64,000 nt of DNA from JAAZLS01 sp964585925 (lineage in GTDB: Bacteria; Bacillota; Dethiobacteria; DTU022). The notes beneath the pieces are model-generated. The model was not told where the DNA came from. It did no database searches and worked only from the letters and a program-made list of their open reading frames with translations. The stretch spans positions 1 to 64,000 of the forward strand of contig CAZPFS010000001.1 of the NCBI GenBank assembly GCA_964585925.1. Direction: 5' to 3'. Shown piece by piece: positions 53,487 through 62,565 of this stretch. The position numbers and the translations under genes were made by a program. The first letter of the stretch is position 1; each line of letters begins with the position of its first letter.

Positions 53487-54225
53487 GCATTTTATACGCC
53501 GGGTAAAACGTCAAACCCCGGATGAAGTAAGCAGCCCTTTGTGGATGACTACCTATTCCGATATGGTAACTTTGCTGTTGACCTTTTTTATATTGTTGTT
53601 TGCCATGTCGGTGATCAACATGGAGCGGTTCCAAAAGGTTATTATGTCTTTTCAAACCGCATTTTTTGGAAATACCGGCATACTGGACAGCCCTCCTGAA
53701 CCGGAAACAACGGAAACCGAAATGACCGAGTATGACGAAAGTCTGATTCTGGAGGAATCACTGCTGGAAAAGATCAGGCAGGCTGAGATAGTAAGAGACA
53801 GGCTGGAGCTGTTTATGGTGGAGGCCGGCCTACAGGGGTCGGTGGATATAAGATTGGAGGAACGCGGAGTGGTGATGGAGCTGCCCGATTATATTTTTTT
53901 TGAACGCTCCAGCGCCGATCTCAAACCGCAGTCACGGCATGTACTGACCAAACTGGCCGAATTCTTTAATGAAATTACAAACCAGGTGATCATTGAAGGG
54001 CACACCTGCAATTTGCCGATCAACACATTTCAATACCCCAGCAATTGGGAGCTGTCGGTAGCCAGATCGGTTCGGGTAACCCGCTACCTGGTGGAAGACT
54101 TGGGGCTGCCGCCGGGACGTTTTATAGCCACCGGTTACGGTGAGTACCAGCCACTGGATACCAATGAAACTGCCGAAGGCAGGGCCAGAAATCGGAGGGT
54201 GACCGTGGTAATTTCAATTAACTGA
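53479..54225 (+). CDS. motB: flagellar motor stator protein MotB
   Basis: Peptidoglycan-anchored stator, 248 residues. The single helix has the ion-carrying Asp at residue 28 (WMTTYSDMVTLLLTFFILLFAMS), followed by a linker and an OmpA-type domain with FFERSSADLKPQSRHVL, IIEGHTCNLPI and GYGEYQPLDTNETAEGRARNRRV. Coupled to motA. Confidence 0.95.
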   Translation: MAEHFIRRVKRQTPDEVSSPLWMTTYSDMVTLLLTFFILLFAMSVINMERFQKVIMSFQTAFFGNTGILDSPPEPETTETEMTEYDESLILEESLLEKIRQAEIVRDRLELFMVEAGLQGSVDIRLEERGVVMELPDYIFFERSSADLKPQSRHVLTKLAEFFNEITNQVIIEGHTCNLPINTFQYPSNWELSVARSVRVTRYLVEDLGLPPGRFIATGYGEYQPLDTNETAEGRARNRRVTVVISIN

Positions 54226-54248
54226 ATAGCAGAGGCAGGTGGTATTTT

Positions 54249-54740
54249 ATGCGTGCAGATCCCGGTGAAGAGATCTCTGAAAATAAAAAGGAAGCAGTTA
54301 CAGACAAAAAGAAAAAAAATTATATGTACATTATGTCCGGAGTGATCATCGTCGGCATACTGGCCGCAGCGGCCTGGTTCCAGTTTGGAAACGGGACATT
54401 TCCCTGGTCAAAAAACAACTTGCAGAAGCAGGAAGTACCGCGATATTTGATTCCGGTCAAAGAATTGCAGGTCAATCTGGCTGACAAAGGATCCCGTCGC
54501 TATATCAGATTTAAAATCTATCTCAGCAGCAGTGACAAAGATCTGATGAAAGAGGTTGAACAGAGGGAACCGGAGCTGCGCTCCTGTCTGATCACGATCC
54601 TGCGCAATACCGCGGTGAACGAACTTGATGGAGAAAATGGAATGGCCCTGTTGAAAAACGAGATCCTGGAACAGGCCAATTCCCTGTTTGCCACCGGGAA
54701 GGTAGAAGAAGTTTTTTTTGACGAGTTTATTATTCAATAA
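54249..54740 (+). CDS. fliL: flagellar basal body-associated protein FliL
   Basis: Stator-associated membrane protein, 163 residues: one helix (about 25-45), then the extracytoplasmic FliL domain with LQVNLADKGSRRYIRFKIYLSSSD and LRSCLITILRNTAVNELDGENG. ATG start, 23 bp after motB. The next gene is fliN; fliM, normally here, is absent. Confidence 0.92.
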   Translation: MRADPGEEISENKKEAVTDKKKKNYMYIMSGVIIVGILAAAAWFQFGNGTFPWSKNNLQKQEVPRYLIPVKELQVNLADKGSRRYIRFKIYLSSSDKDLMKEVEQREPELRSCLITILRNTAVNELDGENGMALLKNEILEQANSLFATGKVEEVFFDEFIIQ

Positions 54741-54754
54741 AGCGAGGACCGGAG

Positions 54755-55126
54755 ATGGAACAAAACCGAACTAAAGCCGAACCATCATCTCACACCTGTA
54801 ACCCGGAGCCGAAGGAGGAACCGACAGTACAAAAAGTAGAGTTCCACCCGCTTCAGCCCGCGGGCGGCGCTTCCCCAAAACGGGAAATACACCTTGCTTT
54901 TTTGGAGGTAGGTCTGAAATTGGAGGCCGAACTGGGAAAGACCAGCATCAAAATAAGGGATTTGATTGATCTGGAGGAGGGCTCGCTTTTGAAATTAAAC
55001 CAGCTGGCAGATGAAAGTGTAACCATGCTGGTGAATGAAGTGCCCTTTGCAATGGGAGAGATTGTGGTGATCAACGATCATTTTGGGGTCAGAATCACCT
55101 CTTTTATTCACGGACAATCGGAATGA
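54755..55126 (+). CDS. fliN: flagellar motor switch protein FliN
   Basis: C-ring subunit, 123 residues. A variable ~45-residue N-terminus leads into the SpoA domain: AFLEVGLKLEAELGKTSIKIRDLIDLEEGSLLKLNQ and EVPFAMGEIVVINDHFGVRI. It is a short FliN rather than a FliY/FliM fusion; no CheC-like or FliM domain is attached. ATG 54755 with a GGACCGGAG site. Confidence 0.92.
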   Translation: MEQNRTKAEPSSHTCNPEPKEEPTVQKVEFHPLQPAGGASPKREIHLAFLEVGLKLEAELGKTSIKIRDLIDLEEGSLLKLNQLADESVTMLVNEVPFAMGEIVVINDHFGVRITSFIHGQSE

Positions 55127-55155
55127 TTGTATAACCGGAACAGGGGACGATGTGC

Positions 55156-55524
55156 ATGGAAGAATACCTGTTGGTGTTGAAATTAACCGTGTATCTGATA
55201 CTGATAGTCCTGTTGGTTTACCTGGCCCTAAGGTTTGGATTGCGTCGGTTTCAACCCGGCCAGGGACCGGGCTGTATCAGAATAGTCCAGAAAGTGCCTC
55301 TGGATATTAAAGGCACCATGTCACTGGTTGTGATCCATGTGGGGGAGAAGGCACTTCTGTTGGGGGTTTCCCCGGGCAGCATAACCGTGTTGAGGGAACT
55401 GACTCAGGATGATCTAAAGGTGATTCCCCAAGCTCATACCGGTTCGGAAACATTTGCCGGTATATTTTCACGGATAGTGACCGGCTATAAAGATAAAATT
55501 TCGTCCGGAAAAGGGGGATCATAG
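55156..55524 (+). CDS. fliO: flagellar biosynthetic protein FliO
   Basis: Assembly factor for the FliP ring, 122 residues: one membrane helix (about 5-28, LLVLKLTVYLILIVLLVYLAL) and a cytosolic domain (IRIVQKVPLDIKGTMSLVVIHVGEKALLLGVSPGSITVLREL). ATG 55156 is eight bases behind GGGGA; ATG 55150 is too close. Confidence 0.9.
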   Translation: MEEYLLVLKLTVYLILIVLLVYLALRFGLRRFQPGQGPGCIRIVQKVPLDIKGTMSLVVIHVGEKALLLGVSPGSITVLRELTQDDLKVIPQAHTGSETFAGIFSRIVTGYKDKISSGKGGS

Positions 55525-55527
55525 GGT

Positions 55528-56301
55528 TTGAGACCGGCTGGAAAGTTTCTGATCATCATGACCGCGGTGGTAATAATTGCCGTAATTTTCGGCGGAGCCC
55601 GGGGGGTGCTTGCACAGCCACTTCCGTTTCCCGAGATGGAACTGCACTTGGGTGGCGGGGAAGGAAACCCGGAAGGGGTGGCAAGTTTCCTGCAGTTGCT
55701 GCTTTTTCTGTCAGTCCTATCCCTGGCACCGGCATTTGTTGTATTGATGACCTCATTTACCAGGATTGTCATCGTGCTTTCCTTTGTACGCAGCGCCCTG
55801 TCTACCCACCAGACACCGCCCAGCCAGGTGTTGATCGGATTGGCTTTGTTTATGACCGTATTTGTAATGTACCCCACCTGGGAACAAGTAAATGAGGAAG
55901 CGGTTAAACCTTACCTGGAAGGGGAAATCACCCAGGAAGAAGCCCTGGAAAAAGCAAAAAACCCCGTTGCCGAATTTATGTATTATCAGACCAGGGAAAA
56001 AGATTTAGCCCTATTTATCAATATTTCCCAAATAGATATGCCGGAAAATAAAAATGATGTCCCTTTATATGTGCTTGTGCCCTCGTTTGTAACCAGTGAG
56101 TTGAAAACAGCTTTTCAAATGGGCTTTATACTGTTTATTCCTTTCCTGGTGATCGATATGGTGGTGGCCAGCACCCTGATGTCCATGGGGATGTTTATGC
56201 TCCCTCCGGTGATCATATCGCTGCCGTTCAAGATATTGCTGTTTGTGCTGGTGGACGGCTGGCATCTGGTAGTTAAATCATTGCTGCAAAGTTTTAGTTG
56301 A
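55528..56301 (+). CDS. fliP: flagellar export gate protein FliP
   Basis: Core of the export gate, 257 residues with a cleavable signal peptide and four helices. LSLAPAFVVLMTSFTRIVIVLSFVRSAL, PPSQVLIGLALFMTVFVM and LVPSFVTSELKTAFQMGFILFIPFLVIDMVVAS are diagnostic. TTG 55528 is three bases after the fliO stop. Confidence 0.96.
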   Translation: MRPAGKFLIIMTAVVIIAVIFGGARGVLAQPLPFPEMELHLGGGEGNPEGVASFLQLLLFLSVLSLAPAFVVLMTSFTRIVIVLSFVRSALSTHQTPPSQVLIGLALFMTVFVMYPTWEQVNEEAVKPYLEGEITQEEALEKAKNPVAEFMYYQTREKDLALFINISQIDMPENKNDVPLYVLVPSFVTSELKTAFQMGFILFIPFLVIDMVVASTLMSMGMFMLPPVIISLPFKILLFVLVDGWHLVVKSLLQSFS

Positions 56302-56314
56302 AAGGGGATCCAAA

Positions 56315-56581
56315 ATGGGGCCGGAAGTCATGTTGGGGATGCTGCAAGAGGCGATCAAGGTAATACTGATAGTGGTGGCGCCTATTCTCGGTTCCGGCTT
56401 GTTGGTCGGGCTGACGGTGAGCATTTTGCAGGCTACGACCCAGATTCAAGAACCTACCCTGGCCTTTGTCCCCAAGATCGTTACCGTGCTGCTCATGTAT
56501 ATGCTGTTGGGAGGATGGATATTTGGGGTTATTGTCAAATTTACCATTCAGTTGTGGGAAAGAGGGTTGGTCCTGTTTTAA
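56315..56581 (+). CDS. fliQ: flagellar export gate protein FliQ
   Basis: Two-helix export gate subunit, 88 residues: MLQEAIKVILIVVAPILGSGLLVGLTVSILQATTQIQEPTLAFVPKI is canonical. ATG behind AAAGGGGA. Confidence 0.96.
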   Translation: MGPEVMLGMLQEAIKVILIVVAPILGSGLLVGLTVSILQATTQIQEPTLAFVPKIVTVLLMYMLLGGWIFGVIVKFTIQLWERGLVLF

Positions 56582-56631
56582 TGTCTGTAAAATAGTTTTT
56601 ACCGCCGGTAAGAGAGGAGGTTTAAGGAGAA

Positions 56632-57411
56632 TTGGCAGAACTCTATCCCCTTAATTTGGATCACTGGTTGATCTATTTGCTGGTGCTGGCCCGGATGATG
56701 GGGATAGTGTTTCTTTTTCCTTTCTTCAACTGGCGGGGCATACCCTTACTGGTGCGGGTATGGATTGCCCTGATGCTGGCCTGGCTGATCTATTCTTCCC
56801 TGGGGGAGGAAGTGGCGATGGATTCCGGCGGATACCTGGAAACTGCGCTGTTGCTGGCCAAGGAGGCTGCTGTCGGGCTGGCGCTGGGTTTTCTGATCAC
56901 CCTCTGTTTCAACGTATTTCTCAATGCCGGACAGCTGATGGATTTGGGGGCGGGCCTTACTTTGTCGGCAGTGTTCAATCCCCAATTTGGCACCCAGGTT
57001 TCTTTTATGGGGCAATTCTATTATCTGCTGGTGTTGGTGTTTTATTTTAACTTGAATGGCCACCACATTTTTTTAGGAGAAATAGCTGAAAGTTATCGCC
57101 TGATTCCCATTCCGGCAAATCTGCTGACACCGGCGTTGGCTTCGGGTATGGGTAAGGTATTTGCCCATATGTTTGCACTGTCTTTCCAGATTGCCGCTCC
57201 CCTGATCATGGTGCTGTTGATTCTGGATCTGGCCTTGGGTCTCATTGCTAAAACCGTACCTCAGGTACATGTATTTGTCGAGGGATTGCCGCTGAAGATC
57301 GCGCTTTCTTTGCTGTTGATTGGATTATTGCTGCCCCTGATGGGAGTTGCCTGGGAAAACCTGCTCGATGTTTTTTCAGGGCATATCGCCTGGTTTATGG
57401 AAGAGTGGTGA
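56632..57411 (+). CDS. fliR: flagellar export gate protein FliR
   Basis: Export gate subunit, 259 residues, six or more hydrophobic helices: LLVLARMMGIVFLFPFFNWRGIP, LALGFLITLCFNVFLNAGQLMDLGAG, and LIAKTVPQVHVFVEGLPLKIALSLLLIG. TTG 56632 follows AAGGAGA. Confidence 0.95.
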   Translation: MAELYPLNLDHWLIYLLVLARMMGIVFLFPFFNWRGIPLLVRVWIALMLAWLIYSSLGEEVAMDSGGYLETALLLAKEAAVGLALGFLITLCFNVFLNAGQLMDLGAGLTLSAVFNPQFGTQVSFMGQFYYLLVLVFYFNLNGHHIFLGEIAESYRLIPIPANLLTPALASGMGKVFAHMFALSFQIAAPLIMVLLILDLALGLIAKTVPQVHVFVEGLPLKIALSLLLIGLLLPLMGVAWENLLDVFSGHIAWFMEEW

Positions 57412-57415
57412 GGAT

Positions 57416-58486
57416 ATGGCCCCCTTTGGAGCTGACAGCGACAAAACAGAACAACCTACCCCTCATCGTCTGCGGGAGGCACGACGCAAAGGTCAGGTTT
57501 TTAAAAGTGCGGAGATAAATGCGGCGGCCAATGTTTTGGGGGTAATGATTGTTTTGATTTCAGTCGGGCCATGGTGGCTCAAACGTTTCCAGTCGATCTT
57601 TGCAACTGTCTGTGACCAACTGATCGTCCAGAACAGCGGATTTGAACCCGGGTCCATTTTGGCCTGGGGAGCTGTCGGCTATCTGGGGTTGATGGCGCCG
57701 GTCTTTGTAACCGCAATGGGCATCGGGATCGTAGCCAACCTCAGCCAGGTGGGATTTTTATTTACCACTTCTCACCTGGCTCCAAAGCTGGAGCGGATCA
57801 ATCCCGGCAACGGTCTCAAAAGAATCCTGTCCCGGCGTTCCCTGTTTGAAATGGTTAAAGCCATAGCAAAAATTTTGATAGTCGGGGTGGTTACTTTCTC
57901 CTATTTGCGGGTTAAATTTCCGGAAACCCTTTTACTGCTAAACCAGGAGGCGGTTTACAGTGTCAGGCTTCTCTGGGGCACTCTTTCCGGGCTGGGCTTG
58001 AGGGTAGGGTTCCTATTTGCCGCCCTGGCATTTCTGGATTATCTTTTTCAGAGGAGGGAACACACAAAAAGCCTGTGGATGACCCGCAAGGAGGTAAAAG
58101 AGGAACTCAAGCATCTGGAGGGTGATCCCCTGATACGTTCAAAAATCAGAGAAAAACAGCGTAAACTGGTCCAGCAAAGCATGATGCACGAGGTCCCTCT
58201 GGCGGATGTGGTGATCACCAACCCCACGAAAATTGCGGTGGCCCTGCGTTACCGCAAGGAGGAGGACAATGCGCCCCGGGTTGTAGCCAAGGGAACAGGA
58301 TTAATTGCCGAACGTATCAGGGATATTGCCGGCGAGAATGAGATCATGCTGGTTGAAAACCCGCCGGTGGCGCAAATGCTTTTCAAGCATACCGAGATCG
58401 GGCAGGAAATTCCGGCGGACTTGTACCAGGCGGTGGCCGAGATACTGGCCATGGTTTACCGCCTCAAAGGTAAAAATAAATTGTAA
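57416..58486 (+). CDS. flhB: flagellar export switch protein FlhB
   Basis: Substrate-specificity switch of the export gate, 356 residues: SDKTEQPTPHRLREARRKGQVFKSAEI, four helices, then the cytosolic domain. The autocleavage motif, normally NPTH, reads N269-P270-T271-K272 here. The Asn-Pro bond is kept, but the His is replaced by Lys. ATG 57416 lies just after the fliR stop behind GAGGA. Confidence 0.95.
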   Translation: MAPFGADSDKTEQPTPHRLREARRKGQVFKSAEINAAANVLGVMIVLISVGPWWLKRFQSIFATVCDQLIVQNSGFEPGSILAWGAVGYLGLMAPVFVTAMGIGIVANLSQVGFLFTTSHLAPKLERINPGNGLKRILSRRSLFEMVKAIAKILIVGVVTFSYLRVKFPETLLLLNQEAVYSVRLLWGTLSGLGLRVGFLFAALAFLDYLFQRREHTKSLWMTRKEVKEELKHLEGDPLIRSKIREKQRKLVQQSMMHEVPLADVVITNPTKIAVALRYRKEEDNAPRVVAKGTGLIAERIRDIAGENEIMLVENPPVAQMLFKHTEIGQEIPADLYQAVAEILAMVYRLKGKNKL

Positions 58487-58536
58487 AAGGGGGTCATGTT
58501 ATCCCTTCTTCTAACTTCGGCAAAACTGGGCACTCC

Positions 58537-60594
58537 TTGGGAGTACTGATCTCCGGTAATACCGACATTCTGGCTGCGGCAGCGTTTATAGGGATCGTGG
58601 TAATTATAATTTTGCCGTTGCCGCCGGCCTGGCTGGATATCCTGCTGGTGATCAACATTTCCTTTTCTATAATTACTTTGCTGTTAACCCTGTTTACCAC
58701 CGATACAAAGGAGCTGAATATATTCCCGTCAGTGCTGCTTACAGCCACTTTGTTTCGGCTGGCCTTGAATATTTCTTCCACCAGGCTTATCCTCACCGAG
58801 GCGGATGCCGGCAAGGTTATTCAGGCATTTGGTCAATATGTGGTCAGCAATAATTATGTGGTTGGGCTGGTGATATTTATCATTATTACGGTGATTCAAT
58901 TTGTGGTAATCACCAACGGAGCGGGGAGAATTGCCGAAGTGGCGGCCCGCTTTACCCTGGATGCCCTCCCCGGGAAACAGATGAGCATTGACGCTGATCT
59001 AAATGCCGGTCTTATCGATGAGGATGCAGCCCGCCGAAGAAGGAAAGATCTGCAAAAAGAGGCTGATTTTTTCGGAGCCATGGACGGGGCCAGCAAATTT
59101 GTGCGGGGCGATGCCATCGCCGGAATTATCATTGTGCTGATTAACATTCTGGGAGGCCTGGCGGTAGGTATGCTGCAAAAAGGTTTTTCGGCCCAACAGG
59201 CGGTCCAGATATATACCATATTGACGGTGGGGGACGGGCTGGTGGCTCAGGTGCCGGCAATCCTTATTTCAACTGCGGCCGGCATGCTGGTTACCAGATC
59301 TACTGCCGAGGCTTCCTTTGGCGAGGAACTGACCGGCCAGTTCCTTTCCTACCCCCGGGTAATCCTGTTGACCGCCGGTGTGCTGTTTTTACTTGGTCTT
59401 GTTCCCGGTTTGCCCACATTCCCCTTTTTAGTGCTTTCGGTCCTATTGGGCTGGATTTCGCTGATTCTGCTTAGGGATCGTAAACAAAAAAAAATTGAGC
59501 AGTCCGAAATATCGGCCTCAACCCGCCTTTCAGAGGAACCGGAAGACATGTTTTCATTGTTGCGGGTGGAGACGCTGGAAATAGAAATTGGCTACAACTT
59601 GATTTCCCTAACTGATGACACCGGCGGCGGGAACCTTTTGGAACGAATTACTGCCGCCAGAAGAAAGGCGATCACCGAGCTGGGGGTAGTAATCCAACCT
59701 ATCCGAATCAGGGACAATTTGCATCTCCCCCCCAACGATTACCTGTTCAAGCTAAAAGGCAATGAGATCGGACGAGGCCAGTTAAGGACCGGGATGAGCT
59801 TGGCGCTGTGCCCCGAAGGCGAACTGCCGGAGGAACTGGAGGGGATCCCCACCCGGGAGCCGACCTTTAACCTGCCCGCAGTATGGATTGCGGAAAACCA
59901 ACTGGGCAAGGCCGAGTTACTGGGATGTACGGTGGTGGATCCTTCCACGGTATTGATAACCCATCTTTCCGAAATTATAAAGGCTTACGCCCATGAGCTT
60001 CTCAGCCGCCAGACGGTAAAAGAGATGCTGCAGGCACTAAAACAAAAATTTCCGGCGGTGGTGGAAGAGCTGGTACCTGATCTGCTTTCGCTGGGAGAGA
60101 TTCAGAAGGTGATTCAGAATCTGCTTAAAGAGGGAATCCCGGCCCACGACCTGGTTACTATTCTGGAACAATTGGCAGATCAGGCAAGAGCAACCAAAGA
60201 TATTGACCTGCTTACGGAAATGGTCAGGCAATCGCTGAAACGGACCATTACCCGCCTGTACGCTTCTTCAGCAAAATCATTGCCAGCCCTTTCTCTGGAT
60301 CCGGAACTGGAAAAAGAAATGGCCAATTCACTGAAAAATACCAGCAAGGGAATAATCCCGGTAATGGACCCGCTGAAAATAAACAGGTTGGTGACCAATA
60401 TGGGGAAACTCCTGGAGGAATTGGAAATCAAGGGGTCCCCCAGACCCGTAATCCTGACTTCTCCCGCCATCAGATCGCCTTTCAGGCGGATGATCGAGGG
60501 TTTTTTCCCCCAGGTGGCCGTGCTCTCCGTGCATGAAATACTGCCCGAAATAAGGGTTGAATCAGCAGGAGTGATCAGGATAAATGAAGATTAG
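58537..60594 (+). CDS. flhA: flagellar export gate protein FlhA
   Basis: Nonameric export gate and proton channel, 685 residues: eight helices in the first 310 residues, FHIPEP-type loop region NAGLIDEDAARRRRKDLQKEADFFGAMDGASKFVRGDAIAG, then a cytosolic ring domain. The start is uncertain. TTG 58537 has no good ribosome site. The strong AAGGGGG at 58487-58493 points to ATG 58496, which is out of frame and opens a 17-codon ORF ending at 58549. The FlhA frame itself is open through that region but has no ATG, GTG or TTG there. Confidence 0.95.
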   Translation: MGVLISGNTDILAAAAFIGIVVIIILPLPPAWLDILLVINISFSIITLLLTLFTTDTKELNIFPSVLLTATLFRLALNISSTRLILTEADAGKVIQAFGQYVVSNNYVVGLVIFIIITVIQFVVITNGAGRIAEVAARFTLDALPGKQMSIDADLNAGLIDEDAARRRRKDLQKEADFFGAMDGASKFVRGDAIAGIIIVLINILGGLAVGMLQKGFSAQQAVQIYTILTVGDGLVAQVPAILISTAAGMLVTRSTAEASFGEELTGQFLSYPRVILLTAGVLFLLGLVPGLPTFPFLVLSVLLGWISLILLRDRKQKKIEQSEISASTRLSEEPEDMFSLLRVETLEIEIGYNLISLTDDTGGGNLLERITAARRKAITELGVVIQPIRIRDNLHLPPNDYLFKLKGNEIGRGQLRTGMSLALCPEGELPEELEGIPTREPTFNLPAVWIAENQLGKAELLGCTVVDPSTVLITHLSEIIKAYAHELLSRQTVKEMLQALKQKFPAVVEELVPDLLSLGEIQKVIQNLLKEGIPAHDLVTILEQLADQARATKDIDLLTEMVRQSLKRTITRLYASSAKSLPALSLDPELEKEMANSLKNTSKGIIPVMDPLKINRLVTNMGKLLEELEIKGSPRPVILTSPAIRSPFRRMIEGFFPQVAVLSVHEILPEIRVESAGVIRINED

Positions 60595-61654
60595 AAAATA
60601 TTATTCCCGGGACATGGCGGAAGGGTTCCAGAAAATAAAAAAAGAGCTGGGACCGGAGGCCATAATCCTGCAAACCAGGAACGTCCGCCGGCGGGGCCTG
60701 AAGGGCTGGTTTGCGCCCCACCAGATAGAGATAATTGCTGCTCTTGATTCACGGGGGATGCCCCCGAAAAATCAGGATCATGCGGTGGAGACCGGAAAAA
60801 TGGAATCGGAGCTAAATGAGCTCAAAACTATGGTCAAAATGCTGATGAAAGAAAACTCCCGCCAGGAGCCTGCCGGTAATCCGGGCGGCGAAGATAAAGG
60901 AGACTGCTGGCGCAGTTATCTCCAGCACCATGATGTTGATCCGGCAATCATCGATGAAATGGTGGCGCAGGTGGCGGCAAAATGTGAAGGGACCACGGCA
61001 AGCAAGGAGATGCAGGCCACTTTATTACAGGAACAGATCACGGCGAGGATCCCGGCAGCCGAAGAAAGAACAAATCGCACTATTGTTCTTATCGGCCCTA
61101 CTGGTGTGGGCAAAACCACTACCCTGGCGAAACTGGCTGCCAGATATTCGATTCAATGTCGGGAAAAGGTAGGCCTGGTGACCATAGATCAATTTCGGAT
61201 CGGAGCGGTGGATCAGCTTTCGGCTTATGCGGAAATAATTGATCTTCCCCTGAAGGTGGCGTTTTCCCCTGAGGACCTGGCTCAAGCCATAGACGGGCTT
61301 AAGGACTGTGACCGGATACTGGTGGACACCGCCGGAAGGGCAACCGGCAACCTTGCTCAAACTAATGAACTTTTGAATTATATTGAGGTGCTCCTGCCGG
61401 CGGAGGTTCACCTGGTAATCAGTGCCACTACCCGCTGGCAGGATATCAGGTTTATCACCGACAGTTTTTCAAGATTGCATTATAACCGCCTGTTGGTTAC
61501 CAAGCTCGATGAAACCTCCTCCTATGGGGCGATCCTGAATGGGGCCTACCATGCCGGCCAGCCTCTGGTATATATGACCGACGGGCAAAGCGTGCCTGAT
61601 GATTTGAAATTGGCCCGGGAGAACAATTTTGCCGGGTATTTCTGGGGGGAGTAA
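60584..61654 (+). CDS. flhF: flagellar biosynthesis GTPase FlhF
   Basis: SRP-type GTPase that sets flagellar place and number. 356 residues: N-terminal B domain (KIRKYYSRDMAEGFQKIKKELGPEAIILQTR), an NG domain with G1 GPTGVGKT at 171-178, VDTAGR and TKLDE. It overlaps the flhA end by 11 bases. Confidence 0.95.
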   Translation: MKIRKYYSRDMAEGFQKIKKELGPEAIILQTRNVRRRGLKGWFAPHQIEIIAALDSRGMPPKNQDHAVETGKMESELNELKTMVKMLMKENSRQEPAGNPGGEDKGDCWRSYLQHHDVDPAIIDEMVAQVAAKCEGTTASKEMQATLLQEQITARIPAAEERTNRTIVLIGPTGVGKTTTLAKLAARYSIQCREKVGLVTIDQFRIGAVDQLSAYAEIIDLPLKVAFSPEDLAQAIDGLKDCDRILVDTAGRATGNLAQTNELLNYIEVLLPAEVHLVISATTRWQDIRFITDSFSRLHYNRLLVTKLDETSSYGAILNGAYHAGQPLVYMTDGQSVPDDLKLARENNFAGYFWGE

Positions 61655-61655
61655 A

Positions 61656-62549
61656 ATGATCCGGGATCAGGCTGAAATATTGCGGGCAGTGGTTCGTAAA
61701 GATTCTGCGGAGGTTACCAAAGAAAAAAGGCCGGCCCGGAGCCGTATAATTGCCGTTGCCAGTGGTAAAGGGGGGGTGGGCAAAACAAATTTGGTATTGA
61801 ACCTGGCCTTGAAATTGATCCAGATGAACTGCCAAGTGCTGGTTTTTGACGCCGATCTCGGGCTGGGGAACCTGGATATTTTGATCAATGCCGTTCCGGA
61901 GTATACTCTGAAGGATGTTGTTTCCGGAGAACGGGATATACAGGAGATCATGGTGAACGGCCCCTGTAACTTGAAAATAATTCCCGGAGGCTCGGGACTT
62001 TTTGATCTGGCCAACCTGGATCTGGCCCGCCGCCGCCGGCTGATAAATAAATTACAGTATTTGGAACATGAAGGGGAAATCATCATTCTGGATACTTCTG
62101 CCGGGATTTCCCGCAGTGTTATTGATTTTATCAGGGTTGCCGATGAGTTTATTGTGGTAACCACCCCTGAACCGGCTGCGCTTACCGATGCTTATGGGAT
62201 GTTCAAAATAGTGGCCGAGCAGGGTTTGCATCAAACCGGTTACGTAGTGGTGAACTTTACCAGGCACCCTCAGCAGGGCGAGATCATATTTCTGCGTCTG
62301 CAAAAGATAGTACACGCCTTTTTGCCGGATTTCAAGCTGCGCTATCTCGGCAATATCGGCTATGATCCGGCGGTATCGAAAGCGGTTCAGAATTTTTCTC
62401 CGTTTATATTGGGCTATCCCGAGAGTGAAGCTGCCGCTTCCATCAGCCGGATTGCCTGGCGTCTCCTGTCCAATCAGGGTTTTCAGCCGCCAACAATTCC
62501 GGACAGGCCGGGTTTTATCGAGCGTTTAAGATCAATATTCCTGAAATGA
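61656..62549 (+). CDS. flhG: MinD-like ATPase FlhG
   Basis: Regulates flagellar number with FlhF. 297 residues with the deviant Walker A SGKGGVGKT at 36-44, VFDADLGLGNLDIL, and LDTSAGISRSVIDFI. The N-terminal DQAEILRAVV matches the FlhG motif that activates FlhF. ATG 61656 follows GGGGGGAG; the open frame from 61629 overlaps flhF. Confidence 0.95.
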   Translation: MIRDQAEILRAVVRKDSAEVTKEKRPARSRIIAVASGKGGVGKTNLVLNLALKLIQMNCQVLVFDADLGLGNLDILINAVPEYTLKDVVSGERDIQEIMVNGPCNLKIIPGGSGLFDLANLDLARRRRLINKLQYLEHEGEIIILDTSAGISRSVIDFIRVADEFIVVTTPEPAALTDAYGMFKIVAEQGLHQTGYVVVNFTRHPQQGEIIFLRLQKIVHAFLPDFKLRYLGNIGYDPAVSKAVQNFSPFILGYPESEAAASISRIAWRLLSNQGFQPPTIPDRPGFIERLRSIFLK

Positions 62550-62565
62550 GGAAGGTTGGTTTGCG

